Source of the DNA: Pseudomonas sp. NC02
GTDB lineage: Bacteria > Pseudomonadota > Gammaproteobacteria > Pseudomonadales > Pseudomonadaceae
Assembly (NCBI RefSeq): GCF_002874965.1
Contig: NZ_CP025624.1
Coordinates: forward strand, 6,014,001-6,078,000
Direction: 5' to 3'
DNA: 64,000 nt
Shown: positions 55,190 to 64,000 of the stretch, piece by piece
Position numbering within the stretch: position 1 is the stretch's first letter
Layout: each line of letters starts with the position of its first letter
Translations under genes and position numbers: made by a program
The notes under the pieces: generated by a model
The model's database searches: none
What the model saw: only the letters and a program-made list of their open reading frames with translations
What the model was told of the DNA's origin: nothing

Positions 55190-55951
55190 TTACCTGTAAA
55201 ACATCCGGTAACCCACCTGCCCCACCGCCTCATTCAGCAACTGCCCGCTCTGCCATACCGACTTGAACTCCGGCATCCAGCCCCCCAATGGCCGGGCATT
55301 GTCCAAACCAAGAAACCCCACTGGCGCCGGAACAACCGTGAACCCGGCCTTTTCGAAGCTCCAGCGCGAGCGCGGCATATGCCAGGCCTGAGTCACGACC
55401 ACCACACGCTTGATCCCCTGCGGCAGCAGAATCTCGGCACTCATCTGCGCGTTTTCCCACGTGGTACGGCTGCGCTCTTCCTTCCAGCGCACGCTCACGC
55501 CAAAGTCATCCTGCATCGATACCGCCATCAACTCCGCCTCGCTGGGCGGTGTGCCGTAGTGCAAGCCGCCGGTGGTCAGCACCGGCAAGCCCGAAGCCTT
55601 GGCCAGGCGGGCTGCATAGCGCTGGCGCTCAAGACCGATACCCGTCGGCTGATCGGAGCCCCACGCCGGATCCCCGCGCTCACGCCCCGAGCCCAACACC
55701 ACGATGGCATCAGCCCGCTGCGCCAGGGTCGCCCATTCATCACGGGCCAGAGGCGGCTCGGTCTCCAGGGCCTTTGCGCCCCATTGAACCGCCACCGGCA
55801 GGCTCATCAGCAACATCCCGCCAAACCCCAGGGCAAAGCACACGGCCGCCAGCCGCGGTCGGCTGCGACGAAACCACCAGGCAAGGGCCAGCAACAGCAA
55901 CAGGATGCCGGGCGGCAACAACAATTGTTTAATGAAATAGCGAATAGGCAT
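55190..55951 (-). CDS. YdcF/DUF218 family membrane protein (ElyC/SanA-like)
   Basis: The 253-residue protein has two N-terminal helices (IKQLLLPPGILLLLLALAWWF and VCFALGFGGMLLMSLPVAV) followed by a DUF218 domain: DAIVVLGSGRERGDP, GLPVLTTGGLHYGTPPSEAELMAVSM, RSRTTWENAQMSAEILLPQGIKRVVVVTQAWHMPRSRWSFEKAGF. ElyC in E. coli supports cell-wall (undecaprenyl) metabolism at low temperature. The exact role here is inferred only by family. Confidence 0.9.
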   Translation of the reverse strand: MPIRYFIKQLLLPPGILLLLLALAWWFRRSRPRLAAVCFALGFGGMLLMSLPVAVQWGAKALETEPPLARDEWATLAQRADAIVVLGSGRERGDPAWGSDQPTGIGLERQRYAARLAKASGLPVLTTGGLHYGTPPSEAELMAVSMQDDFGVSVRWKEERSRTTWENAQMSAEILLPQGIKRVVVVTQAWHMPRSRWSFEKAGFTVVPAPVGFLGLDNARPLGGWMPEFKSVWQSGQLLNEAVGQVGYRMFYR

Positions 55952-56054
55952 CGGGCATCTCCAAAGATGCCCGAAGCCTAAGGTGTAACGGGGTTAAGCG
56001 ACAATCTTTACAGGAACAGACGCTGAGAAGGCTACAGATCACTAACGCGGTACT

Positions 56055-56372
56055 TCACTTGAAACGCACGGACCGGAGTTTTTCCGGGCTGCGACCGGCC
56101 GAAAAATCCTTGAGCCATACCACCTTGGCCGATCGCGAAAACTCCTGGGCTGGCGGGGAGGCCATGCCATGGGACGCGCGATGCTCATTCAACTCCAGAT
56201 ACACCCTGATCACGTCCAGCTCTGCCTGGCTCAAGCCACGCAGTTCCAACTCCAGAGGCCGTTCATCACACAATCGGCCTGCGGTTTTTGCTGCATCCAG
56301 TGCTCGACCCAAACGGTCGATCAGTCCTTCGTACACCTGCGGTTTCGTTAAAGTTCGCTGCGAATCAACCAT
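56055..56372 (-). CDS. Hypothetical protein, 105 aa
   Basis: The protein has no signal peptide or membrane helix. It is rich in Arg, Leu and Glu (LIDRLGRALDAAKTAGRLCDERPLELELRGLSQAELDVIRVYLELNEHRASHG), with a basic C-terminus (VVWLKDFSAGRSPEKLRSVRFK). ATG 56372 has GAGGTGAGG upstream, so expression is likely. I do not recognise a family. It is divergent to leuS by 261 bases, a gap in which no T-box, riboswitch or other element could be identified. Confidence 0.72.
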   Translation of the reverse strand: MVDSQRTLTKPQVYEGLIDRLGRALDAAKTAGRLCDERPLELELRGLSQAELDVIRVYLELNEHRASHGMASPPAQEFSRSAKVVWLKDFSAGRSPEKLRSVRFK

Positions 56373-56393
56373 CCCTCACCTCATTGAAGATAA

Positions 56394-59240
<2,847 letters not shown>

Positions 59241-59248
59241 TCGGATCG

Positions 59249-59274
59249 GGCGCCGAGGGAATAACCCTGGCGCC
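59249..59274. terminator. Hairpin between leuS and lptE
   Basis: GGCGCC-g-AGGG pairs with CCCT-GGCGCC around AATAA (10 pairs, one bulge). There is no T-run, so it is more likely an mRNA processing or stabilising element than a full terminator. Confidence 0.4.
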
Positions 59275-59330
59275 GAACAAAACCTCCAGGGCCTCGATAA
59301 GGCCCACATGGTTTCAAGGGGAGCATCAAA

Positions 59331-59936
59331 ATGATCAAACGCAATCTGCTGGTTATGGGCCTTGCCGTGCTGCTGAGCGCTTGCGGCTTCCAGCTGCGCG
59401 GCACCGGCACCACCGAACTGGCGATCAAGGAACTGGACGTCACCGCCCGCAACTCCTACGGCGAGACCGTGCAACAGCTGCGCCAGGTCCTGGAAAACAG
59501 TGGCGTCAAAGTCTATTCAGGCGCGGCTTACAAACTGAACCTGGTGGATGAAAAAGAAGAGCAGCGCAGCCTCAGCTACGCCAGCGCCGGGCGTGCTTCG
59601 GACATTGAGCTGAGCACCACGCTCTTCTTCGAAATCCAGGGCCATGACCACCTGCCGCTGATGGGCGACAAGATCCAGATACAGAAAGTCGTGAGCCACG
59701 ACGGCAACAACCTGGTGGGTTCGGACTCCGAAACCATCCAGGTGCGCAAGGAAATGCGTCGTGAACTGGTGCAGCGCATGGTCCTGCGCCTGCAACTGAT
59801 CACGCCGGAGCAACTGGATAAGCTGCAGCAAACCGCGGATGCCAAGGCCAAGGCAGATGCCGATGCGCTGAAAGCGGCGCAAGAGTATGAAGACAGCCAA
59901 CCTAAACAGTCGCCTGTCGAAGTTCCTGTCGAGTAA
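59331..59936 (+). CDS. lptE: LPS-assembly lipoprotein LptE
   Basis: The 201-residue outer-membrane lipoprotein plugs the LptD barrel in LPS export. The signal MIKRNLLVMGLAVLLSAC ends in a lipobox LSAC followed by GFQLRG, the family's first mature segment. The C-terminus is long, Ala/Lys/Asp-rich (LQQTADAKAKADADALKAAQEYEDSQPKQSPVEVPVE), as is common in Pseudomonas members. It follows leuS and precedes holA, the usual order. Confidence 0.95.
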   Translation: MIKRNLLVMGLAVLLSACGFQLRGTGTTELAIKELDVTARNSYGETVQQLRQVLENSGVKVYSGAAYKLNLVDEKEEQRSLSYASAGRASDIELSTTLFFEIQGHDHLPLMGDKIQIQKVVSHDGNNLVGSDSETIQVRKEMRRELVQRMVLRLQLITPEQLDKLQQTADAKAKADADALKAAQEYEDSQPKQSPVEVPVE

Positions 59937-59941
59937 GCCAG

Positions 59942-59964
59942 ACGGGGCGCCCCAGGCGCCCCGT
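59942..59964. terminator. 10-bp GC hairpin between lptE and holA
   Basis: ACGGGGCGCC (59942-59951) pairs exactly with GGCGCCCCGT (59955-59964) around CCA, immediately after the lptE stop. It lacks a T-run and is 11 bases before the holA ATG, so it may shield or limit the holA ribosome site. Confidence 0.5.
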
Positions 59965-59975
59965 TCGCCCTGCCT

Positions 59976-61013
59976 ATGAAACTCGCCCCCGCCCAACTCG
60001 CCAAGCACCTGCAAGGCAGCCTTGCGCCCGTCTACATCGTCAGCGGTGATGACCCGCTGCTGTGCCAGGAGGCTGCGGACGCAATTCGCACCGCCGCCCG
60101 CCAACAGGGCTTCGATGAACGCCAGGTATTCAGCGCCGACGCCAGTTTCGACTGGGGTACGCTGCTGCAAGCCGGGGCGAGCATGTCGCTGTTCGCCGAA
60201 AAACGCCTGCTGGAACTGCGCCTGCCTTCGGGCAAGCCCGGCGACAAAGGCGCGGCGGCTTTGATGGAATACTGCGCACGCCCTGCCGAAGACACGCTGC
60301 TGCTGATCAGCCTGCCCAAGCTTGATGGCAGTGCGCAGAAAACCAAGTGGGGCAAGGCGCTGGTGGAAGGCGGCCAGACTCAGTTCATACAGATCTGGCC
60401 GGTGGACAGCAGCCAACTGCCGCAGTGGATTCGTCAGCGCCTGTCGCAATCCGGGCTGAGTGCCAGCCAGGATGCGGTGGAGCTGATCGCGGCGCGGGTG
60501 GAAGGCAACCTGTTGGCCGCCGCCCAGGAAATCGAAAAGCTCAAGCTGATGGCCGAGGGTGGACAGATCACCGTCGAAACCGTACAAGGTGCCGTGGCGG
60601 ACAGCGCGCGCTTTGACGTATTTGGCCTGGTGGATGCGATCCTCAACGGCGAACCCGCCCACGCCCTGCGCATGCTCGAAGGGCTGCGCGGCGAAGGCGT
60701 CGAGCCGCCGGTGATTCTCTGGGCCCTGGCGCGAGAATTACGGCTGCTGGCCAATATTGCCCTGCAGTACAGCCAGGGCATCCCACTGGACAAGGCCTTC
60801 AGCCAGGCGCGGCCACCGGTATGGGACAAGCGCAAACCACTGATCAGCAAAGCCCTGCAACGGCACTCGGCGCAACGCTGGGCGCAATTGCTGCTGGAAG
60901 CCCAGCGCATTGACGCGCAGATCAAGGGGCAGGCGGCTGGATCGCCGTGGATGAGCCTGAGTCGTTTGTCACTTTTGATGTCAGGACAGCGCTTGGCGTT
61001 GCCTGCTGAATAG
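59976..61013 (+). CDS. holA: DNA polymerase III delta subunit
   Basis: The 345-residue clamp-loader subunit opens the sliding clamp. It begins MKLAPAQLAKHLQGSLAPVYIVSGDDPLLCQEAADAIR, with EKRLLELRLPSGKPGDKGAAAL and SQDAVELIAARVEGNLLAAAQEIEKLKL in the AAA+-like domains, and a C-terminal collar (LLLEAQRIDAQIKG). The start follows a GC hairpin and has no visible ribosome site, which could keep expression low as suits a low-copy replisome subunit. Confidence 0.95.
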   Translation: MKLAPAQLAKHLQGSLAPVYIVSGDDPLLCQEAADAIRTAARQQGFDERQVFSADASFDWGTLLQAGASMSLFAEKRLLELRLPSGKPGDKGAAALMEYCARPAEDTLLLISLPKLDGSAQKTKWGKALVEGGQTQFIQIWPVDSSQLPQWIRQRLSQSGLSASQDAVELIAARVEGNLLAAAQEIEKLKLMAEGGQITVETVQGAVADSARFDVFGLVDAILNGEPAHALRMLEGLRGEGVEPPVILWALARELRLLANIALQYSQGIPLDKAFSQARPPVWDKRKPLISKALQRHSAQRWAQLLLEAQRIDAQIKGQAAGSPWMSLSRLSLLMSGQRLALPAE

Positions 61014-61097
61014 TCCTACGTATCGCTGGGCTGGACAGAATCCAAACTTCGGCAGATGATTCGCACCGCATCATCAACCTGCCAGAGAGTACCCATC

Positions 61098-61262
61098 ATG
61101 AGCAAAAAGCCATCCAAGCATGGCCCCAACAAGGCCAAATCCATCATCGCCCAGCCGTTGTTCCGCAGTCGCAAGGAACGAGCCGGCAAAGGCAAAGGCA
61201 GCTACCGCCGCGAAGCCTTCCAGTCTAATAGCTGGGAGGCTTCTTACTTTCTGGCTGCCTGA
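61098..61262 (+). CDS. arfA: Alternative ribosome-rescue factor ArfA
   Basis: The 54-residue basic protein (MSKKPSKHGPNKAKSIIAQP, PLFRSRKERAGKGKGSYRRE) recruits RF2 to ribosomes stalled at the end of truncated mRNA, as a backup to tmRNA. ATG 61098 is preceded by AGAGAG. A 12-bp stem-loop (61212-61243) lies inside the last third of the coding region, as in E. coli arfA, where cleavage or termination there makes a non-stop message whose product tmRNA tags for decay. The encoded C-terminus (SNSWEASYFLAA) is the part lost. Confidence 0.93.
   Translation: MSKKPSKHGPNKAKSIIAQPLFRSRKERAGKGKGSYRREAFQSNSWEASYFLAA
61212..61243 (+). promoter_or_regulatory. 12-bp hairpin inside arfA (non-stop mRNA generating element)
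   Basis: GAAGCCTTCCAG (61212-61223) and CTGGGAGGCTTC (61232-61243) form a 12-pair stem with one U-G pair and an 8-base loop. TTACTTTC follows. It is the expected RNase III target or intrinsic terminator within the arfA frame. Confidence 0.82.
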
Positions 61263-61323
61263 AGGCAAGCGCCCCTCCGGCATGATAAGGTCTGTACCTG
61301 ATTCGTATTCCCTGGACCTGTGC

Positions 61324-62649
61324 ATGCCCTCTAGTCTTTCCCGTCGTTGGCACCTTCGCCAACTGATCGCTGCCTCCAGCCTCATTCTGTTAGTCGCCTG
61401 CGCGGAAAAACCCACCGCTGCCGATGCCCAACCCCTGCCCCCGCTCCAGACTGCACCGGTAGCTGCGCCTGCCGTCGTTGCGCCACTGGTGGCAGACAAT
61501 CTTGATATCCAGCCGACCCAGACCTTTGCCGAATGGCAGGCGGGGTTTCGCGTGGAAGCCTTGAAGGCCGGTATCACGCCGCAGGTTTTCGACACGGCCT
61601 TTGCCAATGTCGTACCCGACATGGCGGTGATCCGCGCCGACCGCAGCCAGCCGGAGTTCTCCCGGCCGGTATGGGAATACCTCGATGGCGCGCTGTCGCC
61701 GCTGCGGGTGCGCAATGGCCAGTCGCTGCTGGTGAAGTATGCCGACATTCTGCAACGCATTGAGGACCGTTACGGCGTCGACCGCCAGGCGCTGGTCTCG
61801 GTGTGGGGCATGGAGAGTAACTTCGGCCAGTTCCAGGGCAACAACTCGGTGATCCGCTCACTGGCGACCCTGGCCTATGAAGGCCGTCGCCCGGCCTTCG
61901 CCCAGGCGCAGCTGCTGGCGGCGCTGCAAATCATCCAGCATGGCGATATCGCCGCCGACCAGATGAAAGGCTCCTGGGCCGGGGCCATGGGCCAGACCCA
62001 GTTCATCCCGACCACCTATAACACCCACGCCGTGGACTTCGACGGTGACGGCCGCCGCGATATCTGGAACAGCCCGGCCGACGCCCTCGCCTCCACCGCG
62101 CACTACCTGCAAAGCTCCGGCTGGCAGAAAGGCCAGCCCTGGGGCTTCGAGGTGCAGCAACTGCCGTTGAATTTTGATTACGCCCTGGCCGATGGCAGCG
62201 TACGCAAGACCGTTGGCGAGTGGCTGAAACTGGGAATCCAGGTGCCGCCGGGCGCCAGCGTGCCGGCCAACGTCGACCAGCTTTCCGCCGCCCTGTTGCT
62301 GCCGGCCGGCTATCGTGGCCCGGCGTTCCTGGTGCTGGATAACTTCCGCGCGATCCTCAAGTACAACAACTCGTCGTCCTACGCGTTGGCAGTTGGCTTG
62401 TTGTCGGAACGCTTCGGGGGCGGTGGCTTGATTCGTGGGAGCTGGCCGAAAGATGAGCTGCCGTTGACTCGCTCGCAGCGAATTGACTTGCAGACGGTGC
62501 TCAGTGCCAATGGTTACGACGCAGGCAACCCGGACGGGATCATCGGTGCGAATACCCGCAAGGCGATTCGTGCCGCGCAGCAGTCCCTGGGCTGGCCGGC
62601 GGATGGGTATCCGACGGTGAAGTTGCTGGAGTCGCTGCAAAGCCGATAG
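61324..62649 (+). CDS. mltB: Lytic murein transglycosylase, MltB/SltB family lipoprotein
   Basis: The 441-residue enzyme cleaves the glycan backbone of peptidoglycan. Signal MPSSLSRRWHLRQLIAASSLILLVAC ends in a lipobox LVAC; a Pro/Ala linker follows. The SLT_2 domain has WGMESNFGQFQGN with the catalytic Glu, GSWAGAMGQTQFIPTTYNTHAVDFDGDGRRDIWNSPADALASTAHYL, and a C-terminal peptidoglycan-binding domain (LQTVLSANGYDAGNPDGIIGANTRKAIRAAQQSLG). ATG 61324 is chosen because the lipoprotein signal begins there, although the frame extends upstream. Confidence 0.93.
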   Translation: MPSSLSRRWHLRQLIAASSLILLVACAEKPTAADAQPLPPLQTAPVAAPAVVAPLVADNLDIQPTQTFAEWQAGFRVEALKAGITPQVFDTAFANVVPDMAVIRADRSQPEFSRPVWEYLDGALSPLRVRNGQSLLVKYADILQRIEDRYGVDRQALVSVWGMESNFGQFQGNNSVIRSLATLAYEGRRPAFAQAQLLAALQIIQHGDIAADQMKGSWAGAMGQTQFIPTTYNTHAVDFDGDGRRDIWNSPADALASTAHYLQSSGWQKGQPWGFEVQQLPLNFDYALADGSVRKTVGEWLKLGIQVPPGASVPANVDQLSAALLLPAGYRGPAFLVLDNFRAILKYNNSSSYALAVGLLSERFGGGGLIRGSWPKDELPLTRSQRIDLQTVLSANGYDAGNPDGIIGANTRKAIRAAQQSLGWPADGYPTVKLLESLQSR

Positions 62650-62671
62650 ATCGGCGTATGGCTGCTACCGC

Positions 62672-62757
62672 ATTCGCGAGCAAGCCCGCTCCCACATTTT
62701 GACCGTGCACTTCCTGAAGGAACGCGATCGAAATGTGGGAGCGGGCTTGCTCGCGAA
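62672..62757. repeat. REP pair in outward (tail-out) order
   Basis: ATTCGCGAGCAAGCCCGCTCCCAC first (62672-62695), then GTGGGAGCGGGCTTGCTCGC (62735-62754), with a 39-base spacer. Same unusual order as at 49092. Lies between the mltB and ldcA stops. Confidence 0.9.
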
Positions 62758-62782
62758 GAGGCCTTTATCGGCGCTACAAAGT

Positions 62783-63718
62783 TCAGGCCTTAAACACCAC
62801 ATCCTGTTCCAACACCAACCGCTTCTCCCCCGCATCCAGCCGCACCCTGGCGCCCAACGGCAAGGTCAGGTTCGGGTTGCAGTGCCCGCTGCGCCAGCCG
62901 GACAGCACAGGAATGCACAACGGCTCGAAGGTCTGCTTCAGCAAGCGCTCAAGCGCAAGGCTATCAACCCCAGCCACATCCCCCACCACCACGCCCGCCA
63001 CCTGGGCCAGCTTGCCCGCCAGGCGCAAATGGGTGAGCAACCGGTCAATGCGGTACAACGGCTCGTTCACATCTTCGATAAACAGAATGATGCCCTCGGC
63101 ATCAATCTCGTAAGCCGTGCCCATCACTGCTGCGATCATCGATAGATTGCCGCCCAGCAGCCGCCCACAGGCGATGCCTGGCTCGACGGTGGTCAGCGGG
63201 TAGGCCACAGGGTGAGCCAGCTGGCTACCGGCTTTCACTTGCCCACGCAGCATGCTGAACAGCGACGACTCGGTAGGCTGTTGCTTTTCACCTAACAGGT
63301 CAGCGTTGAACATCGGACCATGGAAGGTGACGAAACCGGCATACCGGTTGATCGCCAGGTGCAGGGCGGTGATATCGCTGTAGCCTACGAATGGCTTGGG
63401 GTTGGCCCGGAGCAGGTCAAAGTCCAGGCGGTCCAGCAGGCGTGGCGTGCCGTAGCCGCCGCGCAGGCAGAAAATCGCGTCGATGGTCGAATCGGCGAAC
63501 GCAGCGTGCAGGTCATCAAGGCGTACCTCATCACTGCCGGCCAGATAGCCATCACGCTGGCTCACGCCCGGAAAGATCCGCAGTGTGTAGCCCCGGGCGC
63601 GCATCCATTGCGTGGCCTTGTCGATATCCAGCTCGGCCGGCCCGGCAGGGGCAATCAGCCCGATCACGCCTTCGGCGCGCAGCGCAGGTACCGCACAAGC
63701 GGTCAATTGAGTCGTCAT
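62783..63718 (-). CDS. ldcA: Muramoyltetrapeptide carboxypeptidase (LD-carboxypeptidase)
   Basis: The 311-residue cytoplasmic enzyme releases terminal D-Ala from recycled tetrapeptides. Seen are IGLIAPAGPAELD, FCLRGGYGTPRLLDRLDFDLLRANPKPFVGYSDITALHLAIN (catalytic Ser in GYSD), GGNLSMIAAVMGTAYEID, FIEDVNEPLYRIDRLLTHL (catalytic Glu) and SGHCNPNLTLPLG (catalytic His). All Ser-Glu-His triad members are present. It shares the peptidoglycan theme with the converging mltB but is transcribed separately. Confidence 0.94.
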   Translation of the reverse strand: MTTQLTACAVPALRAEGVIGLIAPAGPAELDIDKATQWMRARGYTLRIFPGVSQRDGYLAGSDEVRLDDLHAAFADSTIDAIFCLRGGYGTPRLLDRLDFDLLRANPKPFVGYSDITALHLAINRYAGFVTFHGPMFNADLLGEKQQPTESSLFSMLRGQVKAGSQLAHPVAYPLTTVEPGIACGRLLGGNLSMIAAVMGTAYEIDAEGIILFIEDVNEPLYRIDRLLTHLRLAGKLAQVAGVVVGDVAGVDSLALERLLKQTFEPLCIPVLSGWRSGHCNPNLTLPLGARVRLDAGEKRLVLEQDVVFKA

Positions 63719-63800
63719 CCATGGTTCTCCTCGTGTGGATTGCCCAAGGCACTCTAAACAGCAATGGTTGCAAACAGAAGAGGAAGAGTCAGTAGCAAAT

Positions 63801-63920
63801 GTGGGAGCGGGCCTGGGTGGGAGCGGCCTTGCTCGCGAAGACGGTCAGTCAGTCACCGGACAGGTCAACTGATCCAACGCATTCGCGAACAAGCCCGCTC
63901 CCACTCAAGCCGGCTCCCAC
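63801..63920. repeat. REPIN with nested second arms on both sides
   Basis: Left: GTGGGAGCGGGCCTGG followed at once by a second start, GTGGGAGCGGCCTTGCTCGC (63817). Right: AACAAGCCCGCTCCCAC followed by TCAAGCCGGCTCCCAC. The extra half-arms occur symmetrically on both ends. Between ldcA and the partial lipA. Confidence 0.85.
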
Positions 63921-63951
63921 ATGGGTCCTGCAGTGTCCGGCGTTCCGCGTA

Positions 63952-64000
63952 TCAGGACACCAGGCTGGCCTTGACCAGTTTCGCCTGCTCGTCGGCGTGG
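63952..64000 (-). CDS. lipA: Probable lipoyl synthase, C-terminal end only
   Basis: The minus strand encodes the last 15 residues HADEQAKLVKASLVS before TGA (63954-63952), with the preceding codon ending in C, consistent with Tyr. The radical-SAM lipoyl synthase ends in VRSSYHADxQA in many bacteria, and lipA follows mltB in the P. aeruginosa order. Only this stub is visible, so the call is provisional. Confidence 0.6.
   Translation of the reverse strand, partial: HADEQAKLVKASLVS

Overview
The window is a contiguous chromosomal segment of a fluorescent Pseudomonas, most likely the P. fluorescens species complex. The evidence is high GC content, a hemophore (has) operon, a quinate/shikimate catabolic cluster with the fused QuiC1 enzyme, about a dozen copies of the GTGGGAGCGGGCTTGCTCGCGAA-type REP palindrome, and a right half whose gene order (hrpB, fieF, Lrp regulator, DUF2788, rluE, amn, acyl-CoA dehydrogenase, ladS, thiD, thiE, hemL, miaB, ybeZ, ybeY, corC, lnt, leuS, lptE, holA, mltB, lipA) matches, from memory, the PA3961-PA3996 region of P. 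aeruginosa. I saw no rRNA, tRNA, insertion sequence, prophage or CRISPR array.

Layout. (1) 1-251: 3' end of trmA. (2) 415-10175, all on the minus strand: a complete heme-acquisition island in transcription order hasI (ECF sigma), hasS (FecR-type anti-sigma), hasR (TonB-dependent receptor), hasA (hemophore), then hasD-hasE-hasF (type I secretion ABC protein, adaptor and TolC-like outer-membrane channel). A Fur-box-like sequence lies upstream of hasI, so iron starvation should switch on HasI and the rest. (3) 10381-16030: quinate/shikimate utilisation, with aroQ and an AroE-family dehydrogenase on the plus strand, a TetR regulator and quiC on the minus strand, and an MFS uptake transporter on the plus strand. 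A palindrome in the quiC/MFS promoter region is a likely TetR operator. Together these genes should import quinate or shikimate and convert it to protocatechuate. (4) 16036-34812: mixed housekeeping and hypothetical genes (two EamA transporters, YpfJ peptidase, tesB, HDAC-like deacetylase, flavoprotein, rhlE, Lrp regulator, exonuclease, NYN protein, endonuclease/phosphatase-like protein, hrpB), including one orphan gene in a locally AT-richer pocket at 24152-24652. (5) 34981-64000: the conserved block listed above. It joins cofactor synthesis (thiD-thiE-hemL), tRNA modification (miaB), the ybeZ-ybeY-corC-lnt operon, and the leuS-lptE-holA-arfA-mltB run. ladS, the hybrid sensor kinase feeding the Gac/Rsm pathway, lies divergent to thiD.

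Non-coding content. REPIN-like REP doublets sit in many of the gaps between transcription units. Several have nested or reversed arms. A different hairpin cluster lies at 27796-27905. The most unexplained stretch is 37530-37740: a three-tier GC-rich stem followed, reading the minus strand, by a perfect intrinsic terminator. It lies ahead of a secreted low-complexity protein gene and could be a small RNA or a terminating leader. Inside arfA a 12-bp hairpin is preserved, the hallmark of tmRNA-coupled control of this rescue factor.
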